Assembly (NCBI GenBank): GCA_030685215.1
Contig: JAUXQB010000026.1
Coordinates: forward strand, 1 to 63,067
Direction of reading: 5' to 3'
Origin: Actinomycetota bacterium
GTDB taxonomy: Bacteria > Actinomycetota > Acidimicrobiia > Acidimicrobiales > Ilumatobacteraceae
DNA length: 63,067 bases
Both the position numbers and the translations under genes were made by a program. Of the stretch, positions 14,717 through 22,298 are shown piece by piece (within the stretch, counting starts at the first letter, position 1; each line of letters starts with the position of its first letter). The notes under the pieces were generated by a model that saw only the letters and a list, made by a program, of their open reading frames with translations, had not been told where the DNA came from and did no database searches.

Positions 14717-15130
14717 GTGGCGACATGGGAGCCGGGCGGACTTGATCGCCCGTTCACACTCTTGGAGGAGACGTTCCTGGCGACGGTCGCCGTCCCACGA
14801 CCACCGTTCCTCGATGTGTGGAGGAACGTCGATCATGACGGCACACCGTGGATCATCGTCTTTCTCGACTTCTCGTGTGACGGCTCCATCCGCGACACGC
14901 TTCGGCTCGACTTCGACGGTGCCACGGCGAAGGGTGGATGGAGTCACCAGTTCATGAACGGCGACGCGTACGACCGGGCCGACGAAGCAGGAGTCGACTA
15001 CCGCGCACCTGACGGTCTGCTGATCGCCATCGACCATGAGGTTCAGGGCGCGGCCGCGCATGTGCGGAGCTGGTTCGAACAGCACTACCGAACGTGGAGC
15101 AACGGCGACCGCCCCCGCAGGTGGATGTAG
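14717..15130 (+). CDS. Hypothetical protein
   Basis: 137 residues from a GTG at 14717, family not recognised. The sequence is soluble, with several Trp/Phe and a pattern of strands (LDVWRNVDHD, WIIVFLDFSC, TLRLDFDG), and it ends shortly after HVRSWFEQHY. The start is uncertain: the frame is open to a TTG at 14621, and neither start has a ribosome binding site. Base composition here is visibly less GC-rich than in the dynamin cluster. It shares this patch with the DUF6188-like gene 120 bp downstream. It may be an acquired small gene. Confidence 0.5.
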   Translation: MATWEPGGLDRPFTLLEETFLATVAVPRPPFLDVWRNVDHDGTPWIIVFLDFSCDGSIRDTLRLDFDGATAKGGWSHQFMNGDAYDRADEAGVDYRAPDGLLIAIDHEVQGAAAHVRSWFEQHYRTWSNGDRPRRWM

Positions 15131-15251
15131 CGAGGCTGCAAGCTGTCGGGGTGGTCGGATGGAACGCGTTCGCGGACGGGGTGTTGACGTAGCGCAGACT
15201 TGCCGATCGGCGCTCTGGACACCGTGACGGGCATCAGGCATTCTGCTGGGC

Positions 15252-15653
15252 GTGGCCGAGGCGATCGTGAGTGATGCTGAGGGCTGGTCATTGTTGAGAG
15301 AACCGAGACGTATCGATCAGGTGCAGCTCGACTTCCGGTTCGGGCTCGTGTTGGATGACGGCACGCTCATCGTCATCGAAGGTCCATTCGCAGCGACCAT
15401 CGATGGTGCTGTGGTCGCGGTGGATCCCGAGACACTCGAAGGCGTGAGTGCAGCACTAGCGGTTCTGCATCGCCACGTCTCGGCCGTGCGAGCATCTCGT
15501 TCCGGCGCGCTCCGCATCGAACTGTCCGATGGTGGGCTGATCGAGGTCGCGCCATCGGATGCCTACGAGAACTGGCAAGTGATCCTGTCCGACGGATCGC
15601 AGCTCGTAGGACTGCCCGGTGGAGACGTCGCCATCTTCCCGCCGGTTGACTAA
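15252..15653 (+). CDS. DUF6188-like small protein
   Basis: 133 residues from a GTG at 15252. The pattern DFRFGLVLDDGTLIVIEGPF, then a helical middle, then ALRIELSDGG, DAYENWQV and VGLPGGDVAIF near the end resembles DUF6188, a small beta-rich family seen in actinobacteria, often next to toxin or immunity genes. Function unknown; no signal peptide. It sits in the less GC-rich patch between the sigma-kinase operon and the helical protein at 15798. The family assignment is by remembered pattern only. Confidence 0.55.
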   Translation: MAEAIVSDAEGWSLLREPRRIDQVQLDFRFGLVLDDGTLIVIEGPFAATIDGAVVAVDPETLEGVSAALAVLHRHVSAVRASRSGALRIELSDGGLIEVAPSDAYENWQVILSDGSQLVGLPGGDVAIFPPVD

Positions 15654-15761
15654 CGGTCCAACCGTCGTCCCGTTCGAGCTCCGATCAGCACCGGACACGT
15701 GCGCTGCGGCAACAGTCACACAGCAAGTGCTTGCAAAAGTTAGCAGAGTGGGAGCACGATG

Positions 15762-15799
15762 ATCGTGGGGCCAGAAAGGCCCAGAGGAGGTCCCACGAT
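15762..15799 (+). promoter_or_regulatory. Hairpin covering the ribosome binding site of the 116-residue protein
   Basis: ATCGTGGGGCC (15762-15772) pairs with GGTCCCACGAT (15789-15799) with one G-U pair. The right arm includes the 3' end of the GAGGAGG ribosome binding site and the first two bases of the ATG at 15798. An alternative inner pairing GGGCC/GGCCC around AGAAA would leave the site free. Confidence 0.45.
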
Positions 15800-16148
15800 G
15801 GACACGATGACGACACTCAAGAAGTGGCAGGACGAGTACTTCACGCAGCTGAAGCGAGTCGAGGAGCCGATGGTGCGCTTCGTCGGCGAGCGAGCCGAGA
15901 CGATGGCACGGTTCGTGCCCGGGCGGCCGCCGTTCATGGCGAACATGCCCACCATGACCGCGCTGATCGACAACCAGCTGAAGTTCCGCAAGCGCGTGGT
16001 CGACGAGCAGACGATGTTCGTGCGCAAGATGCTGAAGGCCATGGACCCGATGGTGACGAAGCTCGACACCGTCCCCAAGCCGGCAGCTCACACCGCTCCG
16101 AAGTCGGCCGTTCGCACGGCCCCGCGCCGCATGACCCGCGCTGCGTAG
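15798..16148 (+). CDS. Small helical protein with Ala/Lys/Arg tail (phasin-like?)
   Basis: 116 residues. Residues 1-85 are predicted amphipathic helix with many Met, Arg and Glu (KKWQDEYFTQLKRVEEP ... RKRVVDEQTMFVRKMLKAMDP); the last 30 residues are a basic Ala/Pro/Lys/Arg tail. The layout (helical domain plus basic low-complexity tail) recalls phasins and other polymer- or nucleoid-associated proteins, but no family is certain. The ATG at 15798 has a strong AGAGGAGG site, preferred over an upstream start in the same frame at 15759. The stop codon abuts the stop of the convergent membrane protein gene. Confidence 0.65.
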   Translation: MDTMTTLKKWQDEYFTQLKRVEEPMVRFVGERAETMARFVPGRPPFMANMPTMTALIDNQLKFRKRVVDEQTMFVRKMLKAMDPMVTKLDTVPKPAAHTAPKSAVRTAPRRMTRAA

Positions 16149-17645
16149 TCAGCCAGGCACCACGGCCGCTGAACGGAACGCTGGTCGTCCGTTCGCGGCC
16201 GTGTGCAGCACCGGTTCACCGAGTGCAGCTGCGCACTCGCGCAGTGCCTCGGTGGGCAGGTCGGTCGTGAAGTCCCACAGCAGCACGGCGGGCTGCTCCA
16301 GCGCGCGCAGTCGCGCGCAGTCCAGGGTCTCGAGGCGCTCCTCGACGACCCGTTCGCCGCGCTCGGCCGCGTACTGCACGCTCTTCACCTCCGGCATCTG
16401 CTCGCGCCAGCCGGTCCCAGCCAGGTACACCGTCACGTCGGCGGGCAGCGAGTCGACGTAGTCGGTCATCGTTGCCGCGATGGGCGTGTTGCCGTAGGGC
16501 AGCCCGGGGATGTAGCGCCAGAAGTACTGGTGCACCCCGAGTGATGCGATCACCACCACGGTCGCCGTGACGAACGCTGCGTTCGCGTGCCGGCCCCAGT
16601 GCGCCACCGTGCGACCACCCACGCAGATGCCGGCAGCAGCGAACAGGGCCACCAACGGCGCGGCCGCGGTGGTGCGGCTGACGCTCGGTACCTCGCCCGT
16701 ACCGGCGAGCACCGACGGCAGGTGCAGCAGCAGGAACGACCCCACCAGGAACACACCTCGGCGGCGGCGAACGGGCTGCAACCACCAGCCGATGCCGACC
16801 AGCGCGACCACGAGCGTGACGTGGTCGACGTGCGGCGCGAGTGGCACGTTGCCACGGGCGCTCGGGTCACCGGATCCGACGTACGCCCACAGCGCTTCGC
16901 CGTAGCCGCGCACGAGCGTGGGCAGCAGGTCGCCGGCACCCACCATCCGCTGGCCGACGTGGCCGTGCAGCACCGCGTCGGGGTTGCGGGAGAACTCCAC
17001 CAGCATCGGCAGGGCCACGACCATCGCGCCGCCCGCGGCAGCCTGGACGGTGCGACCTCCGATGCGGCCCGCGCGCCATGCGACGCCGAGCGCGATCGCG
17101 ACGATGAGCGGGAGCGCGAACAGGTTGCCGTACACGTAGATGCCCGACATCGCCAGCGCACCGGCCAGCAGGCCGTATCGAGCCAGCTCGGCGCGTCGCA
17201 CGGCAGCCACCGTCGCCGACAGAGTGCCCACCGTGAGCGTGGGTGTGATCGCCTGCAGATCGCCCAGCCGGCTGTACACCAGCCACCACGACATGAAGCC
17301 ACCCACGGCCACGGCGATCAACGCCAGCTCACGATCCACCAGTTGCCGGCCGAAGCGGTACAGCAGGGCCAGCCCCGCCAGGCTGCACACGACCGCGGTG
17401 AACTTGATGGCCAGGTAGCTGTCGCCGAGCAGCCACAGGAACGGGCGCAGCACCGTCGGATATGCGGGGCCGACGCCCACCACGTACCAGCCCGGCGGGT
17501 GCGAGCCGTTGCGCAGGGCCTGCGTGTACTCGTACAGCGTGGAGATGTCGCCGTACCACTCACCCGGCATCGAGTCGAGACGCACCGTCCGCACCACGAC
17601 GACGGCAACGCAGACGAGCGCGGCAGGTCGAGCGAACGACGACAT
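16149..17645 (-). CDS. Polytopic membrane protein, GT39-like glycosyltransferase
   Basis: About 498 residues with around ten TM helices, then a soluble extracytoplasmic C-terminal domain of about 120 residues. The early motif GEWYGDISTLYEY, followed by PPGWYVVGVG, resembles the first loop of GT39/ArnT/PMT-type (GT-C) glycosyltransferases, where an acidic residue near TM1 is catalytic. These use polyprenyl-phosphate sugars on the outer face of the membrane. Substrate unknown. The start may be ATG 17645 (preceded by GGTGGGG) or ATG 17657; much longer readings of the frame run into the divergent oxidoreductase gene and are not credible. Confidence 0.7.
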   Translation of the reverse strand: MSSFARPAALVCVAVVVVRTVRLDSMPGEWYGDISTLYEYTQALRNGSHPPGWYVVGVGPAYPTVLRPFLWLLGDSYLAIKFTAVVCSLAGLALLYRFGRQLVDRELALIAVAVGGFMSWWLVYSRLGDLQAITPTLTVGTLSATVAAVRRAELARYGLLAGALAMSGIYVYGNLFALPLIVAIALGVAWRAGRIGGRTVQAAAGGAMVVALPMLVEFSRNPDAVLHGHVGQRMVGAGDLLPTLVRGYGEALWAYVGSGDPSARGNVPLAPHVDHVTLVVALVGIGWWLQPVRRRRGVFLVGSFLLLHLPSVLAGTGEVPSVSRTTAAAPLVALFAAAGICVGGRTVAHWGRHANAAFVTATVVVIASLGVHQYFWRYIPGLPYGNTPIAATMTDYVDSLPADVTVYLAGTGWREQMPEVKSVQYAAERGERVVEERLETLDCARLRALEQPAVLLWDFTTDLPTEALRECAAALGEPVLHTAANGRPAFRSAAVVPG

Positions 17646-17676
17646 CGGCCCCACCATATGGCCGCTCGTCGATGGG

Positions 17677-17682
17677 TAAGGT
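17677..17682 (+). promoter_or_regulatory. -10 box (TAAGGT) of the MDR oxidoreductase gene
   Basis: TAAGGT ends 5 nt before the ATG at 17688; the intergenic space to the divergent membrane protein gene is only about 40 bp, so a leaderless or near-leaderless transcript is likely. Confidence 0.4.
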
Positions 17683-17687
17683 GCCGC

Positions 17688-18842
17688 ATGGCCGACGCTT
17701 CCCCCACCCCACTCCCGGCGACGATGCGCCAGCTGCACTCGCTGGTCACCGCCGACGGCACCCTGCAGCTCTCCCTCGCCGAGGTCGCGGTGCCCACACC
17801 GTCGGCCACCGAAGTCGTGGTGCAGGTGCAGGCCGCGCCCATCAACCCCAGCGACCTCGGGTTGCTGCTCGCCATGGCCGACGTCACCAGCGCCACCACA
17901 TCCGGCCCCGCCGACAACCCGATCGTTACCGCGCCCATCTCGCCGGCCGTGATGAAGGCGCTCACGGCACGGGTGGGCGAGCCGATGCCGGTGGGCAACG
18001 AAGGCTCCGGCATCGTGGTGGCCGCCGGCGAGTCGCCGGAGGCGCAGGCGCTGCTGGGCAAGTTGGTCGGGTTCGTCGGTGGCGCGTCGTACGGCGAGTA
18101 CCGCGCCGTGGCCGCATTCATGTCCATGGAGCTGCCGGAGGGCACCACTGCGGCACAGGGAGCCTCGTGCTTCGTCAACCCGCTCACCGCGCTGAGCATG
18201 GTGGAGAACATGCGCATGGACGGCCACACCGCGCTGGTGCACACCGCTGCCGCGTCGAACCTCGGCCAGATGCTCAACCGCATCTGCCTGGCCGACGGGG
18301 TGCAACTCGTCAACATCGTGCGCCGGCCCGAGCAGGCCGAGCTGCTCCGCGCACAGGGTGCCGAGCACGTGGTCGACTCCAGCTCACCCACCTTCCTCGA
18401 CGACCTCACGCAAGCACTCATCACCACCGGCGCCACCATCGCGTTCGACGCCATCGGCGGTGGTCCGCTCGCCGGCCAGATCCTCGGGTGCATGGAGGCC
18501 GCCGCCAACGCCAAGGGCGGCGAGTACAGCCGCTACGGCAGCGACGTGTACAAGCAGGTGTTCATCTACGGCGGCCTCGACCGCGGCCCCACCGAGCTCA
18601 CCCGCAACTTCGGCATGTCGTGGGGTCTCAACGGGTGGCTGCTCACCCCGTTCCTCGGCAAGCTCGTCCTCGAGGGCATGCTGCGCCTGCGTCAGCGAGT
18701 GGTCAACGAGCTCACCACCACGTTCGCCAGCCACTACACCGACGAGGTGTCCCTGGCCGGCGCACTGCAGCTCGACGCCATCCACGCCTACGCCAAGCAG
18801 GCAACCGGGCAGAAGTTCCTCATCCGCCCCAAGGCCGGCTGA
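17688..18842 (+). CDS. MDR-superfamily zinc-independent dehydrogenase / quinone-oxidoreductase-like
   Basis: 384 residues. It has the MDR layout: an N-terminal GroES-like domain (VVVQVQAAPINPSDLG, then PVGNEGSGIVVAAG) and a C-terminal Rossmann domain (TALVHTAAASNLGQML, VVDSS, IAFDAIGGG). The zinc ligands of alcohol dehydrogenases are missing, and the glycine-rich motif is replaced by HTAAASNLGQ, as in trans-enoyl reductase-like members. NAD(P)H-dependent reduction of an enone or quinone is the probable activity. It is followed by a hydrolase gene 34 bp downstream, probably in one operon. Confidence 0.8.
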   Translation: MADASPTPLPATMRQLHSLVTADGTLQLSLAEVAVPTPSATEVVVQVQAAPINPSDLGLLLAMADVTSATTSGPADNPIVTAPISPAVMKALTARVGEPMPVGNEGSGIVVAAGESPEAQALLGKLVGFVGGASYGEYRAVAAFMSMELPEGTTAAQGASCFVNPLTALSMVENMRMDGHTALVHTAAASNLGQMLNRICLADGVQLVNIVRRPEQAELLRAQGAEHVVDSSSPTFLDDLTQALITTGATIAFDAIGGGPLAGQILGCMEAAANAKGGEYSRYGSDVYKQVFIYGGLDRGPTELTRNFGMSWGLNGWLLTPFLGKLVLEGMLRLRQRVVNELTTTFASHYTDEVSLAGALQLDAIHAYAKQATGQKFLIRPKAG

Positions 18843-18876
18843 CCTTCGCCACTGGTCCGAGCACGCGCCAGCGGCC

Positions 18877-19782
18877 ATGATGCAGTCGATGGATCTTCCT
18901 CCTCTCTCACGCGTGGTCATCCACGGCCACGAGGTCGGCTACCGGCGCAGCGGCAGCGGCCCGGCCGTGCTCCTCCTGCACGGGCTCGCCGGCAGCTCGC
19001 TCACGTGGCGATCGGTGCACCAGCAACTCGCCCGCACGCACGACGTCATCGCGCCCGACATGCTCGGCCACGGCGAGTCGGCCAAGCCGATGGGCGACTA
19101 CTCGCTCGGTGCGTTCGCCAGCGGGCTACGCGACTTCCTTGCGGCCATCGACGTGCCCAGCGCCACCATCGTCGGTCACTCGTTCGGCGGTGGCGTGGCC
19201 ATGCAACTCGCGTACCAGCACCCCGAGCTGTGCGATCGGCTGGTGCTCGTCGGCAGCGGTGGCCTCGGCCGCGAGGTCAGCTGGCTGTTGCGGCTCGTCA
19301 CGCTGCCCGGCGCCGAGCACCTGATGCCGCTGATGTTCCCGCGCCTGGTCGCGGATCGCGGCAACGACCTCGGCCGTCTGCTCGGACGGTTCGGCCTCAG
19401 CGCGCCACGGTTGGGTGAGATGTGGCGCTCCTACTCGTCGCTGGCCGGCACCGAGAACCGCAAGGCGTTCGTACGTACCATCCGCGGCGTCATCGAGCCC
19501 GGCGGCCAGACCGTCAACGCACTCGACCGGCTGTACATGGCGGCCCACCTGCCGACGCTCATCGTGTGGGGTGAGCGCGACGACATCATCCCCGTCGCGC
19601 ACGCGTACGCCGCGCACGACGCCATCCCCGGCAGCGAGCTGTGTGTGCTCGAACACGTCGGGCACTTCCCGCACGCGGAAGCACCGGAGCTGTTCCTCGA
19701 GGTGCTCACCGACTTCCTCGCCACCACCGAGCCCGGCGTCGCCGCGCCGGGCGGGCTGCGCGAGCTGCTGCACGTCGGGTAG
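18877..19782 (+). CDS. Alpha/beta hydrolase
   Basis: 301 residues from the ATG at 18877 (or 297 from 18889, equally possible; neither has a ribosome binding site). Oxyanion motif LLHGLAG, substrate-shell motif PDMLGHGES, nucleophile elbow GHSFGG, acid in WGERDDIIP and His in HVGHFPH are all present, so the triad is complete. The family includes epoxide hydrolases, haloalkane dehalogenases and C-C hydrolases; without a second Asp at the elbow it is an esterase/C-C hydrolase-type rather than a dehalogenase. It lies in a run of same-strand genes from 17688 to 20926. Confidence 0.85.
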   Translation: MMQSMDLPPLSRVVIHGHEVGYRRSGSGPAVLLLHGLAGSSLTWRSVHQQLARTHDVIAPDMLGHGESAKPMGDYSLGAFASGLRDFLAAIDVPSATIVGHSFGGGVAMQLAYQHPELCDRLVLVGSGGLGREVSWLLRLVTLPGAEHLMPLMFPRLVADRGNDLGRLLGRFGLSAPRLGEMWRSYSSLAGTENRKAFVRTIRGVIEPGGQTVNALDRLYMAAHLPTLIVWGERDDIIPVAHAYAAHDAIPGSELCVLEHVGHFPHAEAPELFLEVLTDFLATTEPGVAAPGGLRELLHVG

Positions 19783-19787
19783 CGCCG

Positions 19788-20366
19788 GTGACCGACGCCG
19801 CAGCGACCCGGGTGGAGCGCTTCCTCGCGCACCTCGACGACGTCACCGGCCGCGCTCAGCCGCGGTTCCTGCCGGTCGCCACCACGCACGAGGGCCTTCC
19901 CGGTGTCGCGGCCGTCGTGTACGACGACCTGCCGGAGCCCGGCTACCTGATGGCCGTCACCTACGGGCTGTCGCTGGCAACGCACGAACGCTGGGTCCAT
20001 GGCCGGCCGGAGCTGTGCATCTGCGTGGAGAGCGCCGACCCGAACTGGGGACTCGCCGTCGCGTTCATCGCCGAGCAACTGCGCGGCGAGTGCCCGTTCG
20101 CGTACGGCGACACGCTCGACTTCGGTGGTCCGATGAGCGAGGAGTCGCCGATGTCGTCGCTGGTGTTCTTCGCGCCGGCGGTGCTCGAGCCGGCCGATTA
20201 CCTCGGCATCGACGTGGGCGACGACCTGCCGATCAACATCGCCGGCTGCTACCCCATCCACGACGTCGAGCGGCAGTTCATCGGCACGCACGGCCTCGAA
20301 GCGTTCTGGGAGCAGGAGTGGGACCCGTTCGACGTGCACCGCGCCCCGTGCCTGCCGGAGTCCTGA
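19788..20366 (+). CDS. Suppressor-of-fused (SUFU) domain protein
   Basis: 192 residues from a GTG at 19788. The order of motifs (ERFLAHLDDV; PGYLMAVTYGLS; PELCICVESADPNWGLA; FGGPMSEESPMSSLVFFAP; INIAGCYPIHDVE) matches the SUFU-like domain found in many bacterial proteins, where it is often an immunity protein against a toxin. No toxin is adjacent, although the next gene is a small P-loop kinase. Cytoplasmic. It starts only 5 bp after the hydrolase stop, so it is cotranscribed with it. Confidence 0.65.
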   Translation: MTDAAATRVERFLAHLDDVTGRAQPRFLPVATTHEGLPGVAAVVYDDLPEPGYLMAVTYGLSLATHERWVHGRPELCICVESADPNWGLAVAFIAEQLRGECPFAYGDTLDFGGPMSEESPMSSLVFFAPAVLEPADYLGIDVGDDLPINIAGCYPIHDVERQFIGTHGLEAFWEQEWDPFDVHRAPCLPES

Positions 20367-20371
20367 CCTCG

Positions 20372-20926
20372 ATGCCGGATCTGATCCTCCTCAACGGACC
20401 TCCGGCGAGCGGCAAGTCGACCCTCGCGGCTGCGCTCGTCGCTCGCCGGCCGCTGGCGTTGAACCTCGACATCGATCTCGTCCGCGGCTCGCTCGGCCAG
20501 TGGAGGAGCACTCCCGGCGATGCAGGTCTCGCGGCGCGGCGACTCGCGCTCGCGATGGCCGGCACGCACCTCGGCTTCGGCCACGACGTCATCGTGCCGC
20601 AGTTCCTGGCGCGCGAGGAGTTCATCGATCAACTGGCCGTAGCAGCCGTCACCGCCGAAGCGCGATTCGTCGAAGTCGCGTTGCTGCTCGACCGCGATGA
20701 CGCCGTCGCCGTCTTCCAGCGGCGGAGCGCGCAACCCGCGTCGGAACAGCACCGCGACGCAGCCGAAGCCGTGTCGGCCGCCGGCGGTGTCGACGCGTTG
20801 CTCGCGATGTACGACATGTACGTCGACATGCTGGAGCTTCGGCCACTGGCCCGCCGGGTCGACGTGGTCGTCGGCGACATCGCGGCCACCGTGGAGCGAG
20901 TCGAATCGGCGGTCGCCCTCAACTGA
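20372..20926 (+). CDS. Small P-loop kinase, zeta-toxin/AAA_33-like
   Basis: 184 residues. The Walker A motif GPPASGKST is right at the N-terminus after MPDLILLN, and DIDLVRG is a possible substrate-side Asp motif; an Arg-rich lid (FQRRSAQP) lies in the second half. It is typical of small ATP-dependent kinases (AAA_33, zeta toxin, shikimate- or gluconate-kinase-like); the substrate cannot be told. It follows the SUFU-domain gene by 5 bp. Its stop overlaps by 8 bp the stop of the convergent gene 20919-21260. Confidence 0.75.
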   Translation: MPDLILLNGPPASGKSTLAAALVARRPLALNLDIDLVRGSLGQWRSTPGDAGLAARRLALAMAGTHLGFGHDVIVPQFLAREEFIDQLAVAAVTAEARFVEVALLLDRDDAVAVFQRRSAQPASEQHRDAAEAVSAAGGVDALLAMYDMYVDMLELRPLARRVDVVVGDIAATVERVESAVALN

Positions 20927-21260
20927 GACGCAGGGTCCAGCGCTGCGCGTCGAGTTCCGCGCGGTCGATGCGCATCGTGGGGATGCCCGGCACCGCGTAG
21001 TAGCCGAGCACCACGGTCACCTCGTCGGGGCGCACCTCCTGGATGCACACGACCTGCTCCTCGACCGCCTCGTGATCGACGAGGACCCAGCGCTCCATCA
21101 TCGACGCCAGCCCGTCGTTGCGCACCTTGCTCTCGGCCGCGCGCCGCGAGGGATAGGTACCGAGCACGCCGCCGAACACGGTGAGCGCGTGCCACCCGTC
21201 GACGCGCTCCGTCACGAACCCGCACAGCTCGTCGTCGTCGGATCTCCGAACCTCGTCCAT
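20919..21260 (-). CDS. Hypothetical protein
   Basis: 113 residues, family not recognised. It starts MDEVRRSDDDELCGFVTE and has alternating strand/helix sequence (WHALTVFGGVLGTYPSRRAAESKVRNDG) reminiscent of small repeats that carry a domain of about 40 residues with a conserved Tyr-Pro-Ser-Arg turn. The last strand region (VTVVLGYYAVPGIPTMRI) is hydrophobic. The frame is open upstream to 21440, but that reading passes through palindromic repeat B, so ATG 21260 is chosen. Confidence 0.6.
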   Translation of the reverse strand: MDEVRRSDDDELCGFVTERVDGWHALTVFGGVLGTYPSRRAAESKVRNDGLASMMERWVLVDHEAVEEQVVCIQEVRPDEVTVVLGYYAVPGIPTMRIDRAELDAQRWTLRLS

Positions 21261-21325
21261 CTCGCCGATGGTACGCAGCGCCCCGGCTCGCATCGGGGCG
21301 AGTTTCGTCGCGGGCGCTTCGGTCC

Positions 21326-21364
21326 GGAAGCTTTTCATCGCGGCTGCCGCGATGAAGAGCTTCC
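21326..21364. repeat. Dispersed palindromic repeat, copy B
   Basis: 18-nt arms (21326-21343 and 21347-21364) pair with one mismatch around CTG. The core TTCATCGCGG/CCGCGATGAA differs from copies A and C by a compensated change (A to G on one side, T to C on the other), so the palindrome is preserved while the sequence changes. It lies between divergent genes 20919-21260 and 21428-21826. Confidence 0.75.
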
Positions 21365-21427
21365 CCCAACTGAAGGAGGTCGGCCGGCTCGCGATGAGTT
21401 CCGCACGCTCGATCGGTCGAAGACGAC

Positions 21428-21826
21428 ATGAGCAACACACCCACCACCGTCACCAACCTCGGCGTCGCGATGTTCACGGTCGCCGACCAGGACGCCGCAC
21501 TGGCCTTCTACACCGAGAAGCTCGGCTTCGAACTGCGCGGCGACACACGATTCGGCGAGAACAACGAGTACCGATGGCTGGAAGTCGCACCTCCCGGGTC
21601 GGTCGCACGGCTCGCGCTCAACCCCCCGATGGGCAACGCGCCCGGCGGCGGATCCATCGGCGTCGAAACCACCGACGTGCTCGGTGAGCACCGCCGGCTG
21701 AGCGCCATCGGTGGCATCGACATGGACGGTGAGCCGATGGTGGCACCGGGCGCACCACTGCTGTTCATGCTGCGCGATCCGGATGGGAACCACATCGCCG
21801 TCGTCGAAGCGCCGCCTGCGTCGTAG
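21428..21826 (+). CDS. VOC-family (glyoxalase-like) protein
   Basis: 132 residues with the two beta-alpha-beta-beta-beta modules of the vicinal oxygen chelate fold: FTVADQDAALAFYTEKLGFEL at the start and FMLRDPDGNHIAVVE at the end. Candidate metal ligands are Glu in the last motif and a Glu in the central ETTDV strand; the N-terminal His of true glyoxalases is not evident. Probable role is a small-molecule lyase, dioxygenase-like or binding protein. It precedes the HNH-like gene by 19 bp. Confidence 0.85.
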   Translation: MSNTPTTVTNLGVAMFTVADQDAALAFYTEKLGFELRGDTRFGENNEYRWLEVAPPGSVARLALNPPMGNAPGGGSIGVETTDVLGEHRRLSAIGGIDMDGEPMVAPGAPLLFMLRDPDGNHIAVVEAPPAS

Positions 21827-21833
21827 CGATCCG

Positions 21834-21839
21834 TAGCCT
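21834..21839 (+). promoter_or_regulatory. -10 box (TAGCCT) of the HNH-like gene
   Basis: TAGCCT is separated by 6 nt from the ATG at 21846, without a ribosome binding site, indicating a leaderless transcript independent of the VOC gene. Confidence 0.45.
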
Positions 21840-21845
21840 GCACGT

Positions 21846-22292
21846 ATGAGCAGGCTCGACGACATCGGTGACCGCGACGGCTGGCGCTGCTGGTTGTGCG
21901 ACGAGCCCGTCGATCGCACGCGCTCGGTCAACGACGACCGCGGCCCGAGCGTCGACAGCCGGCTGACGAAGGCGAAGAGCAAGGGCATGGCCCCCGGCGC
22001 GAGCGATCGACTGGCGCACCGAGCGTGCAACACCAAGAAGGGCGCCATCGCGGCCGTGGTGCCGTGGCCGGCGCACCTGTTCGTGGTCGACCCGGCGCCG
22101 ATCATCACCACCGTCGAGCGCCTGCAACGCAAGGGTGGGCGCGAGATCATGGCTCGCTGCCCCACTCGCGCCGACGCGCACGACGCGGCCACCTGGCTCG
22201 CGGACCGCGTCGGCCGGCTGGCCCCGGAGATGGGGGCCACCACCGAGGTGGAAGCCGGTGGCGGCCAGTTCCTGCTGGTGCTGCGCGCCTGA
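21846..22292 (+). CDS. HNH-type zinc-finger protein
   Basis: 148 residues. A CWLC knuckle at about 15-18, then RTRSVNDDRGPSVD, and later RLAHRACNTKKG: this is the CxxC ... HRxCNxxKG pattern of HNH-family proteins, in which the Asn/His and the second Cys complete the beta-beta-alpha-metal fold. Whether it is a nuclease is uncertain, because the first catalytic His of HNH is not obvious. The C-terminal 70 residues are a separate alpha/beta part with VERLQRKGG and ADAHDAATWLADRVG. Confidence 0.65.
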   Translation: MSRLDDIGDRDGWRCWLCDEPVDRTRSVNDDRGPSVDSRLTKAKSKGMAPGASDRLAHRACNTKKGAIAAVVPWPAHLFVVDPAPIITTVERLQRKGGREIMARCPTRADAHDAATWLADRVGRLAPEMGATTEVEAGGGQFLLVLRA

Positions 22293-22298
22293 CCGACG

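Noticed and set aside
17646..18368. Extension of the GT39-like protein upstream into the oxidoreductase gene
   Set aside because: The extension is His/Arg-rich, antisense to a conserved MDR protein; TM helix 1 starts just after ATG 17645.
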